Shown: positions 10,846 to 22,234, numbered from the stretch's first letter. The stretch is 64,000 nt of DNA from Tenodera sinensis (GCA_030765045.1 CM060974.1:53332339-53396338); one strand, 5' to 3'. Notes: generated by a model not told the origin, from the sequence alone. Numbers and translations: made by a program.

Positions 10846-12340
10846 ATTATACAAAGGAGTGTCCAGTTATACATCAGGTTTGTCCTCCAGTGAAAGCTTA
10901 GGAAATGACGGAATTTTCAATATGACTAAGGATAGGACTGAATGTGAAAGTGACACAAAATGTCAAGGCCAGGAAAGTGGAGTTACTGATATACATTCAA
11001 TAGAAGCAGGTGTTTGCTCAGAAGCATATGATGGGAAAATTATCAACATGGCCTCCTCTTTCAAACAAAGTAAGTTGCTTCAGCAGAGCAATAGCAATGA
11101 GCAGGATATCAATAATGAGCACTGCAAGTCAACCTTGAGTCATGATTATAGAAAGTCATACAAATGTGATATTTGTGAGAAGTGTTTTGAATATCCCTCC
11201 CATTTAGAAAAACACAGACTGCTTCTGGACAGTAAAGAAGCAAATAAGTGTGACACTTGTGTCAAGGTTTTGAATCAGTTTTCGTCTCTGAAAACTCGCA
11301 ATTTGATTGACGAAGGAGAAAAACAACATAAATGTAACAATTGTAATAAGAGTTTTGCTCTTTTACAATATTTGGAAACACATAAATTGAGCCATGAAGT
11401 CACAAAGTCATACAAGTGTAATATTTGTGACAAAGCTTATACTAGGCTGTCACATTTGAAAAGACACAAATTTATTCACGAAGGCATAAAGCCACACAAG
11501 TGTAATATTTGTAACAGGGCCTTTACTGAGTTCTCAAATTTGAAAACACACAAATTAATTCACGAGGGCATAAAGCCACACAAGTGTAACATTTGTAACA
11601 AGGCTTTTACTCTGTTCTCAGATTTGAAAAGGCACAAATTGATTCATGAGGACATAAACCCATATAAGTGTGACGTTTGTAACAAGGCTTTTACTCGTGC
11701 ATCACATTTGAAAACGCACAAATTATTTCACGAGGGCATAAAGCCACACCAGTGTAACATTTGTAATAAGGCTTTTACTGAGTTACCAGTTTTAAAACGA
11801 CACAAATTGGTTCATGAGAACATAAAACCAAACAAGTGTAACATATGTAACAAGGCTTTTACTGAGTTATCAAGTTTGAAAAGACACAAATTGATTCATG
11901 AAGGCATAAGGCCACATAGATGTGACGTTTGTAACAAGGCTTTTACTCATTTATCGCCTTTGAAAACACACAAATTAATTCATGAAGGCATAAAGCCACA
12001 CAAGTGTGACATCTGTAGCAAGGCTTTTTTTCATTTATCACATTTGAAAACACATAAATTGATTCATGAAGGCATAAAGCAACATAAGTGTAACATTTGT
12101 AACAATGCTTTTACTGTGTTATCAAACTTGAAAAGACACAAATTGAGCCATGATGGTATAAAGCCACACAAGTGTAACATTTGCAACAAGTCTTTCACTG
12201 AGTTATCACATTTGAAAAGACACAAATCGATTCATGATGGTATAAAGCCACATAAATGTAACATTTGTAACAAGGCTTTTGCTCACTTATCATATATGAA
12301 AAGACACATATTAATTCACCAGGACAAAGAGCTACAGTAG
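10846..12340 (+). CDS. Zinc-finger gene A, last exon: C2H2 array
   Basis: The exon opens after the acceptor tatatttcag (AG 10844-10845) and ends at TAG 12338-12340; an apparent ATG at 10826 lies in the intron. About 100 residues of polar linker precede 14 finger units. Units 1 and 2 are degenerate (the second pair of zinc ligands is lost); units 3-14 keep C-x2-C-x12-H-x3-H. Residues predicted at helix positions -1/2/3/6 for fingers 3-14 are LQYT, RSHR, ESNT, LSDR, RSHT, EPVR, ESSR, HSPT, HSHT, VSNR, ESHR and HSYR. Linkers read mostly HEGIKPH rather than the classical TGEKP. The protein is expected to bind DNA in the nucleus with several consecutive fingers. Gene B (40660-41890) is the paralogue with fewer intact fingers. 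Entry phase needs two bases from an upstream exon. Confidence 0.88.
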
Positions 12341-13459
12341 TGTAATGTTTGTGAGTAGGATGCCCTCAGCTGTTAAATTCCAGAAAACTGATCAGTTCAG
12401 AATCACAAAGTCTACAGGAGAGTGATGAACATGAGAAGTATTTCACCCTTATTTAATCTTATACGAAATCAGTTTGTTTTATGAATCCAAAATCTTCTCA
12501 TTCTCCATTTCTCTGCAAAATGTGTATTAATTCCTAAACACATTCATGAATGGAGAAAAGCATACAATACCTTGTCTATAATTTCTTATCTTGCCAGTTT
12601 TGCACATTATCTGTAACCTATATTCAATTGTATAGTAAAAGAAATGTAACAAATGGGTTCTTTGGTGGATTAGGTGATAGATTAAAAAGCAAAATTATTC
12701 TCCCATATCGTTTGCAGCTTAAATAGGCATCTCAGAGTTAATTTCTAATTTAGTACTGTGGTAGAGCTTTTTTATGAATAGCAGCCCATAGACCCTGAAA
12801 TGGTGTGCTTTCGTATTTCTGCAAACAGCCAGGATAGACATTCGGTGTTGAATGGTTAGTTTTACTTATAGGTTTGTATTGATAAATGTATCTCATAGCT
12901 TGCTTTTTATTATTCCTGAGGAATTAATTTAGTAACAGGCAAAGACAATCAAATACAATGGACTTGGTTATAGAGTAGATTCTGGTGTAATTCACCCTGA
13001 ATTTAGAATTCTAATTTCGCTATTACAGAGGAGCCACATGTTTGGTGCCTATAAAAGACAAAATAATAACTATGCAAAATAGCAACAAGAAGATGCACTA
13101 AAGTGCAAAAATTTATTTCACTAAATAGATTAATGGTAACATTGATGCTGAGGCTAACAATACATAGTGCTGAAAAAATTCTCATTGTATGGCAATTTCA
13201 CTTATAAGTAATTATGTCTTATAACTGCTTCTTGTATAAACAGTATCAATTTACATTTCTATTTCCTTTATTTTATAAGAATTGTGAAATTACATCTAAA
13301 TGCTCAAGTACATTTTGACAAATGGCGTTCCATTAGGGCACCAATGTACCAATTCTTTTACACCATTTGAGTGTTTTGTGTACTACGATAATTGAACTCT
13401 TTTTTGTAAGTATTTCTATGCTTTGGCTCACACTGTGTGAGAAACAGCCATATAACATG
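12341..13459. other. 3' flank of gene A
   Basis: The first about 110 bases are probably 3' UTR; they still match the reverse complement of sequence downstream of gene B (about 40530-40640, shared acaggag-gtgatgaa). Beyond that I see no gene or recognisable repeat. Confidence 0.5.
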
Positions 13460-13471
13460 AAACTGTATATT

Positions 13472-14193
13472 AACTATGTTAAGTAGATTTTCCGGGCTTG
13501 TGGGCCGTGGTCGAGTTGGATTACCTTCCTCCGACGTTTCGCTGAAAACTGCGTCCAGCATCTTCAGGGTCAACCTCTGTTATTTTGGTCTAACTTAGCG
13601 GCTGCACATAAACTAAAGTTCACTGCAAACTTTCATATTACTGATCATTTTTGTTTCTTATTAGTGTCCTTGGTACCATAAATTTTCACGATCGCTCGTT
13701 CTCATGAATACCAACATGAGATTATCGCTAACAAATCTTTTCTTAATAAATTGATCTCAAATTATATTTTCAAATGCCGGCAAATGGGACGTCTCTGATC
13801 CTGGTATAAAAGAGAAAGCTTCCCGTGTCTCGGGTTTTCTTCTCCCTCTTATTAGAGCCGGGAGCCAAGTTTTGCTTATCTGCTGTCTCTCTTCTTTTCG
13901 ATTGTAGGAGTTTTTATGCATAAAAATCTCTATCGCTTCCCGAGTCAAGCGAGTCTGGTAGTGGCTTGTCCTTGAGAGTACCTCCGTGTCTTTGTAATTC
14001 ACGTCGTGGCCGAACAATAGTGTTCTGCCACCGCTGACTTGTCCGTCTGCCCCAACCGGCTATGTCTTTCATGTTCTTTTAGTCGAGTGCTGATACTCCG
14101 CATGGTGGTGCCTATATATACTTGTCCACAGCTACATGGTATTTTGTAAACACCGGCTGTGCAGTGTGGATGTCTTTCATCCTTAACGGAGTT
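13472..14193 (-). repeat. Left inverted arm of the Penelope-like element
   Basis: Exact-length inverted copy of 14931-15652: every coordinate pair sums to 29124. It carries, on the - strand, a second copy of the end of the endonuclease frame (13757-14017), with the same frameshift as the right arm. Shared damage means one arm was copied from the other, or both from the same damaged template. Confidence 0.9.
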
Positions 14194-14291
14194 TTTTTCC
14201 GCCCGACATCACCAGTCTTTTTCGTCACTGCCTAACCACAAGCTACTTCCAGTGGAACAACACTTTATATGAACAGATAGACGGCGTTGCC

Positions 14292-15367
14292 ATGGGCAGC
14301 CCTTTAAGCCCGGTAGTTGCAAATTTTTTCATGGAGAAGTTTGAGGAAGAAGCGCTACATATAAACCAAAAACCTGGCTTAGGTATGTGGACGACACCTT
14401 CATTATCTGGAGCCACGGGGAGGAAAAACCAGAAGCCTTTTTTTCATCATCTAAATAGCCAAAACCGTGCCATACAGTTCACCATGGAAAAGGAAACAGA
14501 CAACAGTCTTCCTTTCCTGGATGTCCTAGTGACAAGAGAAGCTGATTCACGTCTGGGTCATACAGTTTATCGCAAACCTACTCATACTGATAGGTACCTC
14601 CATAAAACCTGGAACCATCATCCAAGACAAAAATTGGGCATAATCAAAACCCTTTCCGAACGAGCCAAGAAGATTTGTGAGCCACAAAAGCTGAATAAAG
14701 AAATCCGACATCTAAACAAGGCCCTCATCAGCAACGGTTATACACACAAGGAAATTACAAGAGCTCTCCATCCGAGGTACCCGTCAGTCCAAAACGACCG
14801 GAGGAAGCAAATCCTGAGCACCATCTATTTACCATACATCCATAAGGTAACAGACCGAATAGGAAGACTGCTGCAACAGTACAACATTAGGACTATTTAT
14901 AGGCCAACAAAGAAAGTCAAAGATTTATTTAACTCCGTTAAGGATAAAAGATATCCACACTGCACAGCCGGTGTTTACAAAATACCATGTAGCTGTGGAC
15001 AAGTATATATAGGCACCACCATGCGGAGTATCAGCACTCGACTAAAAGAACATGAAAGACATAGCCGGTTGGGGCAGACGGACAAGTCAGCGGTGGCAGA
15101 ACACTATTGTTCGGCCACGACGTGAATTACAAAGACACGGAGGTACTCTCAAGGACAAGCCACTACCAGACTCGCTTGACTCGGGAAGCGATAGAGATTT
15201 TTATGCATAAAAACTCCTACAATCGAAAAGAAGAGAGACAGCAGATAAGCAAAACTTGGCTCCCGGCTCTAATAAGAGGGAGAAGAAAACCCGAGACACG
15301 GGAAGCTTTCTCTTTTATACCAGGATCAGAGACGTCCCATTTGCCGGCATTTGAAAATATAATTTGA
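14292..15367 (+). pseudogene. Penelope-like RT/GIY-YIG endonuclease, truncated and frameshifted
   Basis: Only the C-terminal half of the polyprotein is present. It begins in the RT palm (GSPLSPVVANFFM). The catalytic YVDD is at 14384-14395 but in a different frame from the flanking sequence, so one shift lies before it and another after it. A linker region follows, then a GIY-YIG nuclease start (GVYKIPCSCGQVYIG, about 14970-15015). A further 1-base shift near 15107 moves the C-terminus (to 15367) into another frame. In this family the RT primes on chromosomal DNA cut by the GIY-YIG domain. This copy is inactive. Confidence 0.88.
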
Positions 15368-15695
15368 GATCAATTTATTAAGAAAAGATTTGTTAGCGAT
15401 AATCTCATGTTGGTATTCATGAGAACGAGCGATCGTGAAAATTTATGGTACCAAGGACACTAATAAGAAACAAAAATGATCAGTAATATGAAAGTTTGCA
15501 GTGAACTTTAGTTTATGTGCAGCCGCTAAGTTAGACCAAAATAACAGAGGTTGACCCTGAAGATGCTGGACGCAGTTTTCAGCGAAACGTCGGAGGAAGG
15601 TAATCCAACTCGACCACAGCCCACAGGCCCGGAAAATCTACTTAACATAGTTGATAATGCCGGCCGTGAAAGCCTCAGCACTTAAACTGTATATT

Positions 15696-15863
15696 GTTAA
15701 AGTAAAAATGACTACTTGCTCTGCTAGTGTCAATTTTTCAGTCTGAGCACAAATTAGGTATCTTAAGTGATTTTAACAATGTGGTAGAGTTCTACGCTCC
15801 TCAATTAAGGAAGGGAAACATATCTGATAACGTTCTTTCACACTAGCCACGTGTATGCAATAA
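15696..15863. other. Spacer between Penelope-like and Ty3/gypsy elements
   Basis: Short unique-looking AT-rich spacer; no gene or repeat recognised. Confidence 0.5.
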
Positions 15864-16236
15864 TGTCGCCCATCGCATTATTGTCGGCACTACCGCAAAG
15901 GAGCCGAAGGGAAGAGACAGAGAATGGCCGCATTGTTGGGGTGCTTGCCGAAAGAGAGAAAGGGATAGGGATTTCTGGAATTTTCTGCTTTGTATTTCAC
16001 CGCAATAATAACTGAACTTTCCTGAAGTTTCCAGAATAGTGCCTGGGAGATATAAATAGCGGTAAAGTGTGAGAAGGGACAGTTTTTGTGTTACGAATTC
16101 GGAGCCGTGCTGTTGGTGAATCGGTAAAGACTTTCTTGCTGTTGCAACGAGTGTACAAAGTTACTGTTTACGGAAATAAAAGTGTTTCTTTATCTCGACT
16201 ACATCTGTCTTCTTTACTTTACAACCACCAAAGTCA
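15864..16236 (+). repeat. 5' LTR of the Ty3/gypsy element
   Basis: About 373 bp, TG...CA. It contains a TATA box (tataaata, 16051-16058) and a polyadenylation signal (aataaa, 16175-16180), giving a plausible U3-R-U5 layout. Confidence 0.88.
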
Positions 16237-16239
16237 CAC

Positions 16240-16257
16240 TGGTGTCAGAAGTGGGAT
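16240..16257 (+). promoter_or_regulatory. Primer-binding site, tRNA-Leu type
   Basis: tggtgtcagaagtgggat directly follows the 5' LTR and is complementary to the 3' end (including CCA) of insect-type tRNA-Leu as I recall it. The gag ATG at 16258 abuts the last base of this site. Confidence 0.75.
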
Positions 16258-17160
16258 ATGACGATGGAGGCTACATTGTTGAGCTTTTTACAAGAGCTGA
16301 AAGCAGAGATGAAGACGGCAAACGACAACCTCGCTGCCGAGCTGAAAGAGATGAAGACGGAGCTATCGGCGAAAATTGACGAGCAACTGGCTGGCGTAAG
16401 GAAGGATGTGAAAGAGCTCGGTGGAAAGGTGGAAGAGCTCGGTGGAAAGATGGAGGACCTCGGCCAACGCGTTGACGCCCTGGAGAATGTCGGGGAACGG
16501 CTTAGCGTTCTCGAAGACAGGGTCGACGGTAGCGCCAAGGAGCTAAATGCAATGGTGGAAGGGATGCTTAGTGAAAAGCTCAAGAACTACAAGGCCGAGG
16601 CTCCAGCACGCGACAGAACATCGACGCGCGTCAAACCACCGAAGTACGTTGGCACGTCAACGTTTGAGGTCTTCGGCCGTCAATTCGACACAGTGGCCAA
16701 GCACAACAAATGGTCGCCAGAAGAAGAGGCCGCGCAGCTGATAGCCAGCCTCCAGGGACGAGCCGCAGAGGTGCTGAACGCAGTCCAGACAGCGGCGGTG
16801 CCCAAGGACATCTGGGAGGCCCTGGAGAACCGGTTCGGAAACCACCGCTTAGCCGCAGCCTACCGCAGCCAACTGAAATCTAGGATGCAACTGCCAGTGG
16901 AGACGCTGCAGGAGTTCGCCCTGGCAATCGAACAGCTGGCCAGCAAAGCCTTGGTCGATCTCCCCTCCGAATTCGTATCCCGAGAAGCCGCCTATACCTT
17001 CGTCGACGGGGTACGCGATGCCGAGATGCGTCAACGCCTGATGCTCGGCGACTACAAGACCATCCACGAGGCACTAACGGCCGCATTAAGGATGGAAGCG
17101 GCCAAAGTGACGGCTACTCCGACCTCGAAGACAAGGAGTGTCCGCTACGATGAAGACCGC
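16258..17160 (+). CDS. Ty3/gypsy Gag (capsid), C-terminus lost
   Basis: The frame starts at ATG 16258 right after the primer site. The first about 110 residues are a strong coiled coil with a repeated KVEELGGKMEDLG-like heptad pattern. From about residue 125 to 290 comes a Gag capsid-like domain (FEVFGRQFD, then LQGRAAEVL, WEALENRFG, MQLPVETLQEFA). The frame stays open to 17334, but from about 17160 it is an out-of-frame reading of pol created by the large internal deletion, so no CCHC nucleocapsid knuckle remains. The GC content is clearly higher than in the surroundings, as in many young retroelements. Confidence 0.85.
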
Positions 17161-18440
17161 AGAACAGTCCAGGGACGCCGACTTGGGGCCACTCTTGAGA
17201 GAAGTGCAGGCAGGGACGAGACCAACCTGGGAGGACATCTCACCCAGAAGCGCTGCATACAAGTCGTACTGGGCCCAATGGGACTCGTTGAAGACCAAAG
17301 AGGGCGTGCTGTTCCGGGTATGGGAATCACCTGATGGGAAGATCCAGAAAGAGCAGTTGGTACTTCCCCGAAGTAAGGTCCCGGAAGTCTTGGAGGAAGT
17401 GCACGCCGGTACCTCGGGTGGACACCTAGGAGCAAACCGGACGATCGACAAACTCCGACAGCGCTACTACTGGCTGAGGCTCTAAGAACTGGTGCCGTCA
17501 ATGTCACGTGTGCGCGGCGAGTCGCGGCCCCCAGACTAGGAGCCGGGGTCGCATGCAGCAGTACAACGTCGGAGCGCCCTTCGAACGCATCGCCGTCGAC
17601 ATAGCTGGACCATTCCCAGTGTCCGATCGAGGCAACAAGTACCTGATGGTAGCTGTGCACTACTTCACCAAGTGGCCGGAGGTGTATGCCATCCCGAACC
17701 AAGAGGCGAAGACGATTACAGACTGCCTCGTGGAACAGTTGTTCTGCCGTTTTGGGGTCCCGTTACAGCTCCACAGCGACCAGGGCACCAATTTTGAGTC
17801 GCACCTAATGAAGGAGGCATTGGAAAGACTTGGGGTGAACAAGACCCGCACAACACCCCTACATCCACAGTCGGACGGCATGGTCGAGAGATACATCAAG
17901 ACCCTAGAGGAGCACCTGAGGAAGGTCGTGGCCAGCCATCAGCGAGACTGGGACCTCAAGGTACCACTGTTCTTGCTGGCCTACCGTTCGTCGACACACG
18001 ACACCACCGGGATGACACCAGCAAGCCTGATGTTCGGCCGAGAGCTACGCCTCCCTTGTGACCTGGCTTTTGGGAGCCCCCCGGAAGCGAAACAGCCGGC
18101 AACCGAGTATGTGGACAATCTAGTAGACCATCTCCAGGACATGCTCGAGATGGCTCGTCAGAACATCCAGATGGCGAGTGACCGCATGAAGACCCGGTAC
18201 GACAGGCAAGCCAACAGCCGAGGATTCCAGCAAGGTGACATGGTCTGGTTGTACCGCCCTACCCGGACCAAGGGACGCTGCCCAAAACTTCAACAACCGT
18301 GGCAAGGACCGTACCGAGTGGTAAAGAGGATTAACGACGTAGTCTACCGCATCCAGAAGGTGCCCCGAGGAAAGATGTTAGTGGTACACCTGGATCGCCT
18401 GGCCCGTTACGATGGTGCTGTTCGGGACGACCAGCCTTGA
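17160..18440 (+). pseudogene. Ty3/gypsy integrase region of pol, frameshifted
   Basis: The part up to 17485 is in one frame and carries the first half of the H2C2 zinc domain (HAGTSGGH from about 17402). A 1-base shift near 17483 puts the second half (CRQCHVC) and the catalytic core in the frame of 17508-18440. In that frame D31 (AVDIAGPF), D91 (HSDQGTNF) and E127 (DGMVERY) form the D-x59-D-x35-E triad. A GPY/F-like segment (WQGPYRVVKRI) follows near the end and there is no chromodomain. RT, RNase H and protease are absent upstream, so the element needs enzymes from a relative. Confidence 0.88.
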
Positions 18441-18451
18441 GGAGGGAGCAG

Positions 18452-19069
18452 TGTCGCCCATCGCATTATTGTCGGCACTACTGCAAAGGAGCCGAAGGGA
18501 AGAGACAGAGAATGGCCGCATTGTTGGGACGCTTGCCGAAAGAGAGAAAGGGATAGAGACTTCTGGAATTTTCTGCTTTGTATTTCACCACAATAATAAC
18601 TGAACTTTCCTGAAGTTTCCAGAATAGTGCCTGGAAAAAAAAAATTATTTTGTTGTTTAACGACGCTGTCAATTGCCAGGATCACATCAGCGTCGCCGGT
18701 GTGCCGGAATTTCGTCCCGCAGGAGTTCTTTTACATGCCAGTAAATCTACTGACATGGAGCTGTCGCTTTTAAGCACACTTAAAACCATCGGCCTGGGCC
18801 GGGTTTGAACCCGCGACCTTGGGATCAGTAAGCCAGCGTCTAACCAACTGAGTCACCCAGACCGACAGTGCCTGGGAGATATAAATAGCGGTAAAGTGTG
18901 AGAAGGGACAGTTTTTGTGTTACGAATTCGGAGCCGTGCTGTTGGTGAATCGGTAAAGAAAGACTTTCTTGATGTTGCAACGAGTGTACAAAGTTACTGT
19001 TTACGGAAATAAAAGTGTTTCTTTATCTCGACTACATCTGTCTTCTTTACTTTACACCCACCAAAGTCA
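18452..19069 (+). repeat. 3' LTR of the Ty3/gypsy element, split by a SINE
   Basis: Matches the 5' LTR apart from a 232-bp SINE insertion (18635-18866), a 4-bp aaga duplication near 18958 and a few substitutions. The SINE ends just upstream of the LTR TATA box (18880-18887). Confidence 0.88.
18635..18866 (-). mobile_element. tRNA-derived SINE, family 1, in the 3' LTR
   Basis: Bounded by the 9-bp target duplication agtgcctgg (18626-18634, 18867-18875). On the - strand it starts with a tRNA-like head containing an A-box-like ctcagttggttagacg and a B box gggttcaaaccc, then a body of about 150 bp with gtaaaagaactcctgcggg, ending in a T-rich tail. Related copies lie at 22235-22435 (+) and 62865-63096 (-). 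Confidence 0.88.
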
Positions 19070-19444
19070 CGACAGGGTTAAAAAATTCAATGTCACTTGC
19101 TCGTATTATGTGCAATCCAGATTCTTTGTGTGGCAAATCATGCCTACAATATAGCAACTTCCTCCCAGGAAGATGGTATATACATCTTAGTACCTCCATG
19201 ACCATTGTTTGGCTTTCAGTGATGCAGTTTTGCTGGAGATATTTTATGTATAGTTGAGCTATTCTGAATATCTATAGATGTTCATTAGTTTCATATGACA
19301 ACTCTAGAACATTTGAACTCTTATTAATTTTATGTATAAAAATATAAGTTATTGTTAACTTTTCCTTTTGCTTTACTACTTTTTCTCCAGGAATTATAAT
19401 TCAGATCAACTGAAGTTAAAAAATTGATTTTGCAGTGCTAGACG
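19070..19444. other. Spacer, nothing recognised
   Basis: AT-rich sequence between the gypsy 3' LTR and a decayed LINE. Short open frames only. Confidence 0.4.
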
Positions 19445-21130
19445 ATACATATCAGGCTGCAAACTTTGGGGTGCCCAAATTCTCATGACATTTTCTACAT
19501 AGCTCGTCCTGGTTAGTTGATGGATGCGTGTGTGAGTCTAGTTGAGGCTGTCTTAAGGAAGGGTATTCATTACCAATATGTCACTTTGGTTTCTTCATTT
19601 GGTTAGCTAGAGGCTAACCCACTTCTAATCAGTCGCCTAGGGCTATGTATTTCACCAAACTACAGTGTGAATGGGATGGTGAGCCTGCTATATTCCCTGG
19701 GTAGCTCTGTCATCCCTGTGGGTGGGGAGCACTCGGGGACAAAATTAATATATCTTCTCATGGCAAGCCCCATTCCTAAAAGCAAACGATAAATCCATGA
19801 AGAAAAAGATTTACACGCGTTATCACCAGCTCCTTCCCTAGTGATTCATAAATTGTAAGAGGGTCAGTCATCTTAAAAGTCCAACCTTTTGTTATTAAAT
19901 CGGGTCTAGACAAGATAGCTAGCTCTGTTTTTTCCTGTGCCCGTCTCATATAACGTTCTCTTGTTGAATACCACAGTACTACACAGTTTGTTGAGGGTCA
20001 AATCCAGAAATGTGAAGTTTAATCGAAATGCACTGACTTTCTCAAAGACCTTACGACTTCTGCCAGAGGAGGCTATGCCTTAAAGGCACTTTTCCATTTC
20101 CGCCACTGCGATTATGCCTCCAAGGTACCATATGGCATGGTCACGTTCAGCGGAGTTTGAGGAAAAATCCCATGTCTACAGGGTATCACTTCGTAGCATT
20201 GTATTCGGCTTCTAATGAAACTCTCTTTCTTCTGAGCCGCCTATGGAGCAAGAACCGCTTATCCGCAAAAGCCCTAGTCCCCCATGGAACCAAAAGAGTA
20301 AGCTAAAGTGACAGCCACTGGTCAGGTGCACCTAGCAACAGCTTTTGCCTCAGGATGTCCATTCTCCAGTGAAATAGATGTGGCATGTGCGCATATAGGG
20401 ACAAATCACAATTACCAAATCGATATCTCCCAATATTCTGTGCTTACAGGAAAGTCAAGCTGCACAAATAGTGGTTTACATTTCCTGGTTTCATTCCGTT
20501 GCACTTTTAACTCCCAACAGAAATTGATACTCCTGTACATGCTCGTGATTCACAATATTTTTTTTACCAGTCTCATTCTCACCTATTGCTACTGTTGCTG
20601 TTACTCTGACTTTACCTGACTTTTCTTTCACACTCTGTTGTGTTCATCTGCCACCTTGCTGGACCTATATAAACTAGTATCCCAGTGCCCTACCCTTTGT
20701 TGACATACTTTAATGCCCACCACACTCTTTGGGGCTTGCCTAAGTGGGACATACCTTGCTGACCTTTTCGCACATTAGAACCCTTCTCTTCATAATGCTG
20801 GTAAACCTACTTTTTCCTGATTCGACTGGCACTCGCCCTCACCTGGATTTATCTCTTTACTCAGCACACCTTATACATCGCTTTAAGTGGTGCATCGCCT
20901 CTGACATCTCCAGCACAATTTTCCATGCTTTACCAACTTGTTACACACCATCATCACGTGACCCATCTGGTAGATATACTGAGCAACCTGGGCTCTTTAT
21001 ACCAGCTTAACAGCTGTTTCCGTCGATCGCCTGTTCAAAGATGTTGATGAGATAGTACATCACCTTACATTCGTGATTAGTTCACCTGCTGAACGTGATG
21101 TCTCCTTCCTCAAACAACAAAGGAAAACAT
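19445..21130 (+). pseudogene. Decayed jockey-like LINE, 5' half with EEP endonuclease
   Basis: The + strand keeps recognisable pieces of a LINE endonuclease in shifting frames: a DILCLQES-like motif near 20430-20460, a VYLPP-like segment near 20650, LADLFAH followed by NPSLHNAGKPTF around 20757-20810, and TRPHLDLSLYS plus FKWCIASD around 20825-20910. The order and spacing are those of the apurinic-like (EEP) domain in jockey/R1-type ORF2. A candidate ORF1 start (MASPIPKSKR) is near 19757, and the sequence upstream may be 5' UTR. Many stops and shifts; no RT part is present here. The extent is approximate. Confidence 0.65.
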
Positions 21131-22234
21131 AAATCACATGAAAAAAAACCCACAGATTATAACATTTAACACATAATCACACTAAAAAAGATACAAATAC
21201 TACTAAACAATAGCAATTCATTGTACACAATAGTACAATAAAATTTATAAATAAATTTATAAAAATCTATGACACCACCCTGCTCAAACTTACCTGGAGC
21301 ATTATGGTTGTAATGGAAACGCATTCTTATAGTGCATTACTGCACTAGATAAAACATGGGCCAGATCATACAAACCTCTGCTTAAGCACCAATCCAATCA
21401 GTAGCGTCATATGGGTCTCCATGCATAACATTGGTGGTCGTATCCCTATAAATGTGAAAGTTATGTTGATTCTTGTATACAGCTTGATTACATCATCCTA
21501 ACACATACCATCCCACAAGAACAGAATGTTAAAGCACAGTATTTTTTTTTTTATTTTATTTATTTATTTTTTTTTTTGTTTTTGTTTTTTTTTTTGTTTT
21601 GAGAATAACCTGAGAGCAGTGTTGCAAAGAAATCACACTTTCCAGAATTCTCAGATCATTTTGCAGGGTAATGCTCAGGCACACCTTGTAGCTGATCTGT
21701 AGCATCACTGGGGGTGGAAAATGCTCTTCCACCTACCTCATTCACTAGACTTACATCCCTATGTTTATAATTTGATACCAAAGATAAAGGAACTATTTTG
21801 TAAAGTTTGATTTTCGATTGTTCCAAGATTCTACAGGCACTAAGGTGGTCTGTTAGAGACATCAACACAACAAGAGATGCTCCAGGAATACTACAACTGG
21901 CAACAGGTTGTAGACAACTACAACTACAACTGGCAACAGTAGGGCTGTAGAAGTTTCACAGTTGTATCACTCCTATACTAGTAATAAATAAATAGTTGCT
22001 GCTATCAAAGTAACAAAATATTGCAATTCAGCATCATTTAACTACGTATGTTTCAGTAATACTAATGATATCAAACTGACCTTACCTAGACAGCATGACC
22101 TGTATGTATTCCTTACTACTTTTGCTCAATTCCTCCGTTCACTGTACTGTATGCATCAATGTAAAAAATATCACACTCTGAAGTCACAGATACCAACATG
22201 AGAAAAACAAATACTGTTAACCTTACACAAATAT
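21131..22234. other. Intergenic stretch with poly-T tract
   Basis: AT-rich sequence. A T-rich low-complexity run occupies about 21541-21599. A short imperfect repeat of caactac occurs at about 21890-21940. No gene recognised. Confidence 0.5.

Larger units (their letters stand above)
13472..15683 (+). mobile_element. Penelope-like retroelement with inverted arms
   Basis: A 12-bp target duplication aaactgtatatt (13460-13471 and 15684-15695) bounds the insertion. The right side carries the 3' half of a Penelope-type gene (RT end plus GIY-YIG endonuclease). The left arm 13472-14193 is the reverse complement of 14931-15652, 722 bp each with no net indel and only a few mismatches. Penelope elements are known for 5'-truncated copies with partial repeats in direct or inverted orientation, which fits. 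Only about 0.7 kb of unique sequence (14194-14930) lies between the arms. Confidence 0.88.
15864..19069 (+). mobile_element. Ty3/gypsy LTR retrotransposon with internal deletion
   Basis: Two LTRs starting TGTCGCCC (15864-16236 and 18452-19069, the latter enlarged by a SINE) flank an internal region of only about 2.2 kb. A tRNA-Leu-type primer site, gag, the H2C2/DDE integrase and a polypurine tract (gaggagggagcag) remain in order; protease, RT and RNase H are gone. No convincing target duplication is visible next to the outer LTR ends (cataa-like versus cgaca), so the copy may have been rearranged. The LTRs differ by roughly six substitutions plus a 4-bp duplication. Confidence 0.92.

Noticed and set aside
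16245..18305. Several - strand frames across the gypsy element
   Set aside because: They are antisense shadows of GC-rich gag and integrase codons.
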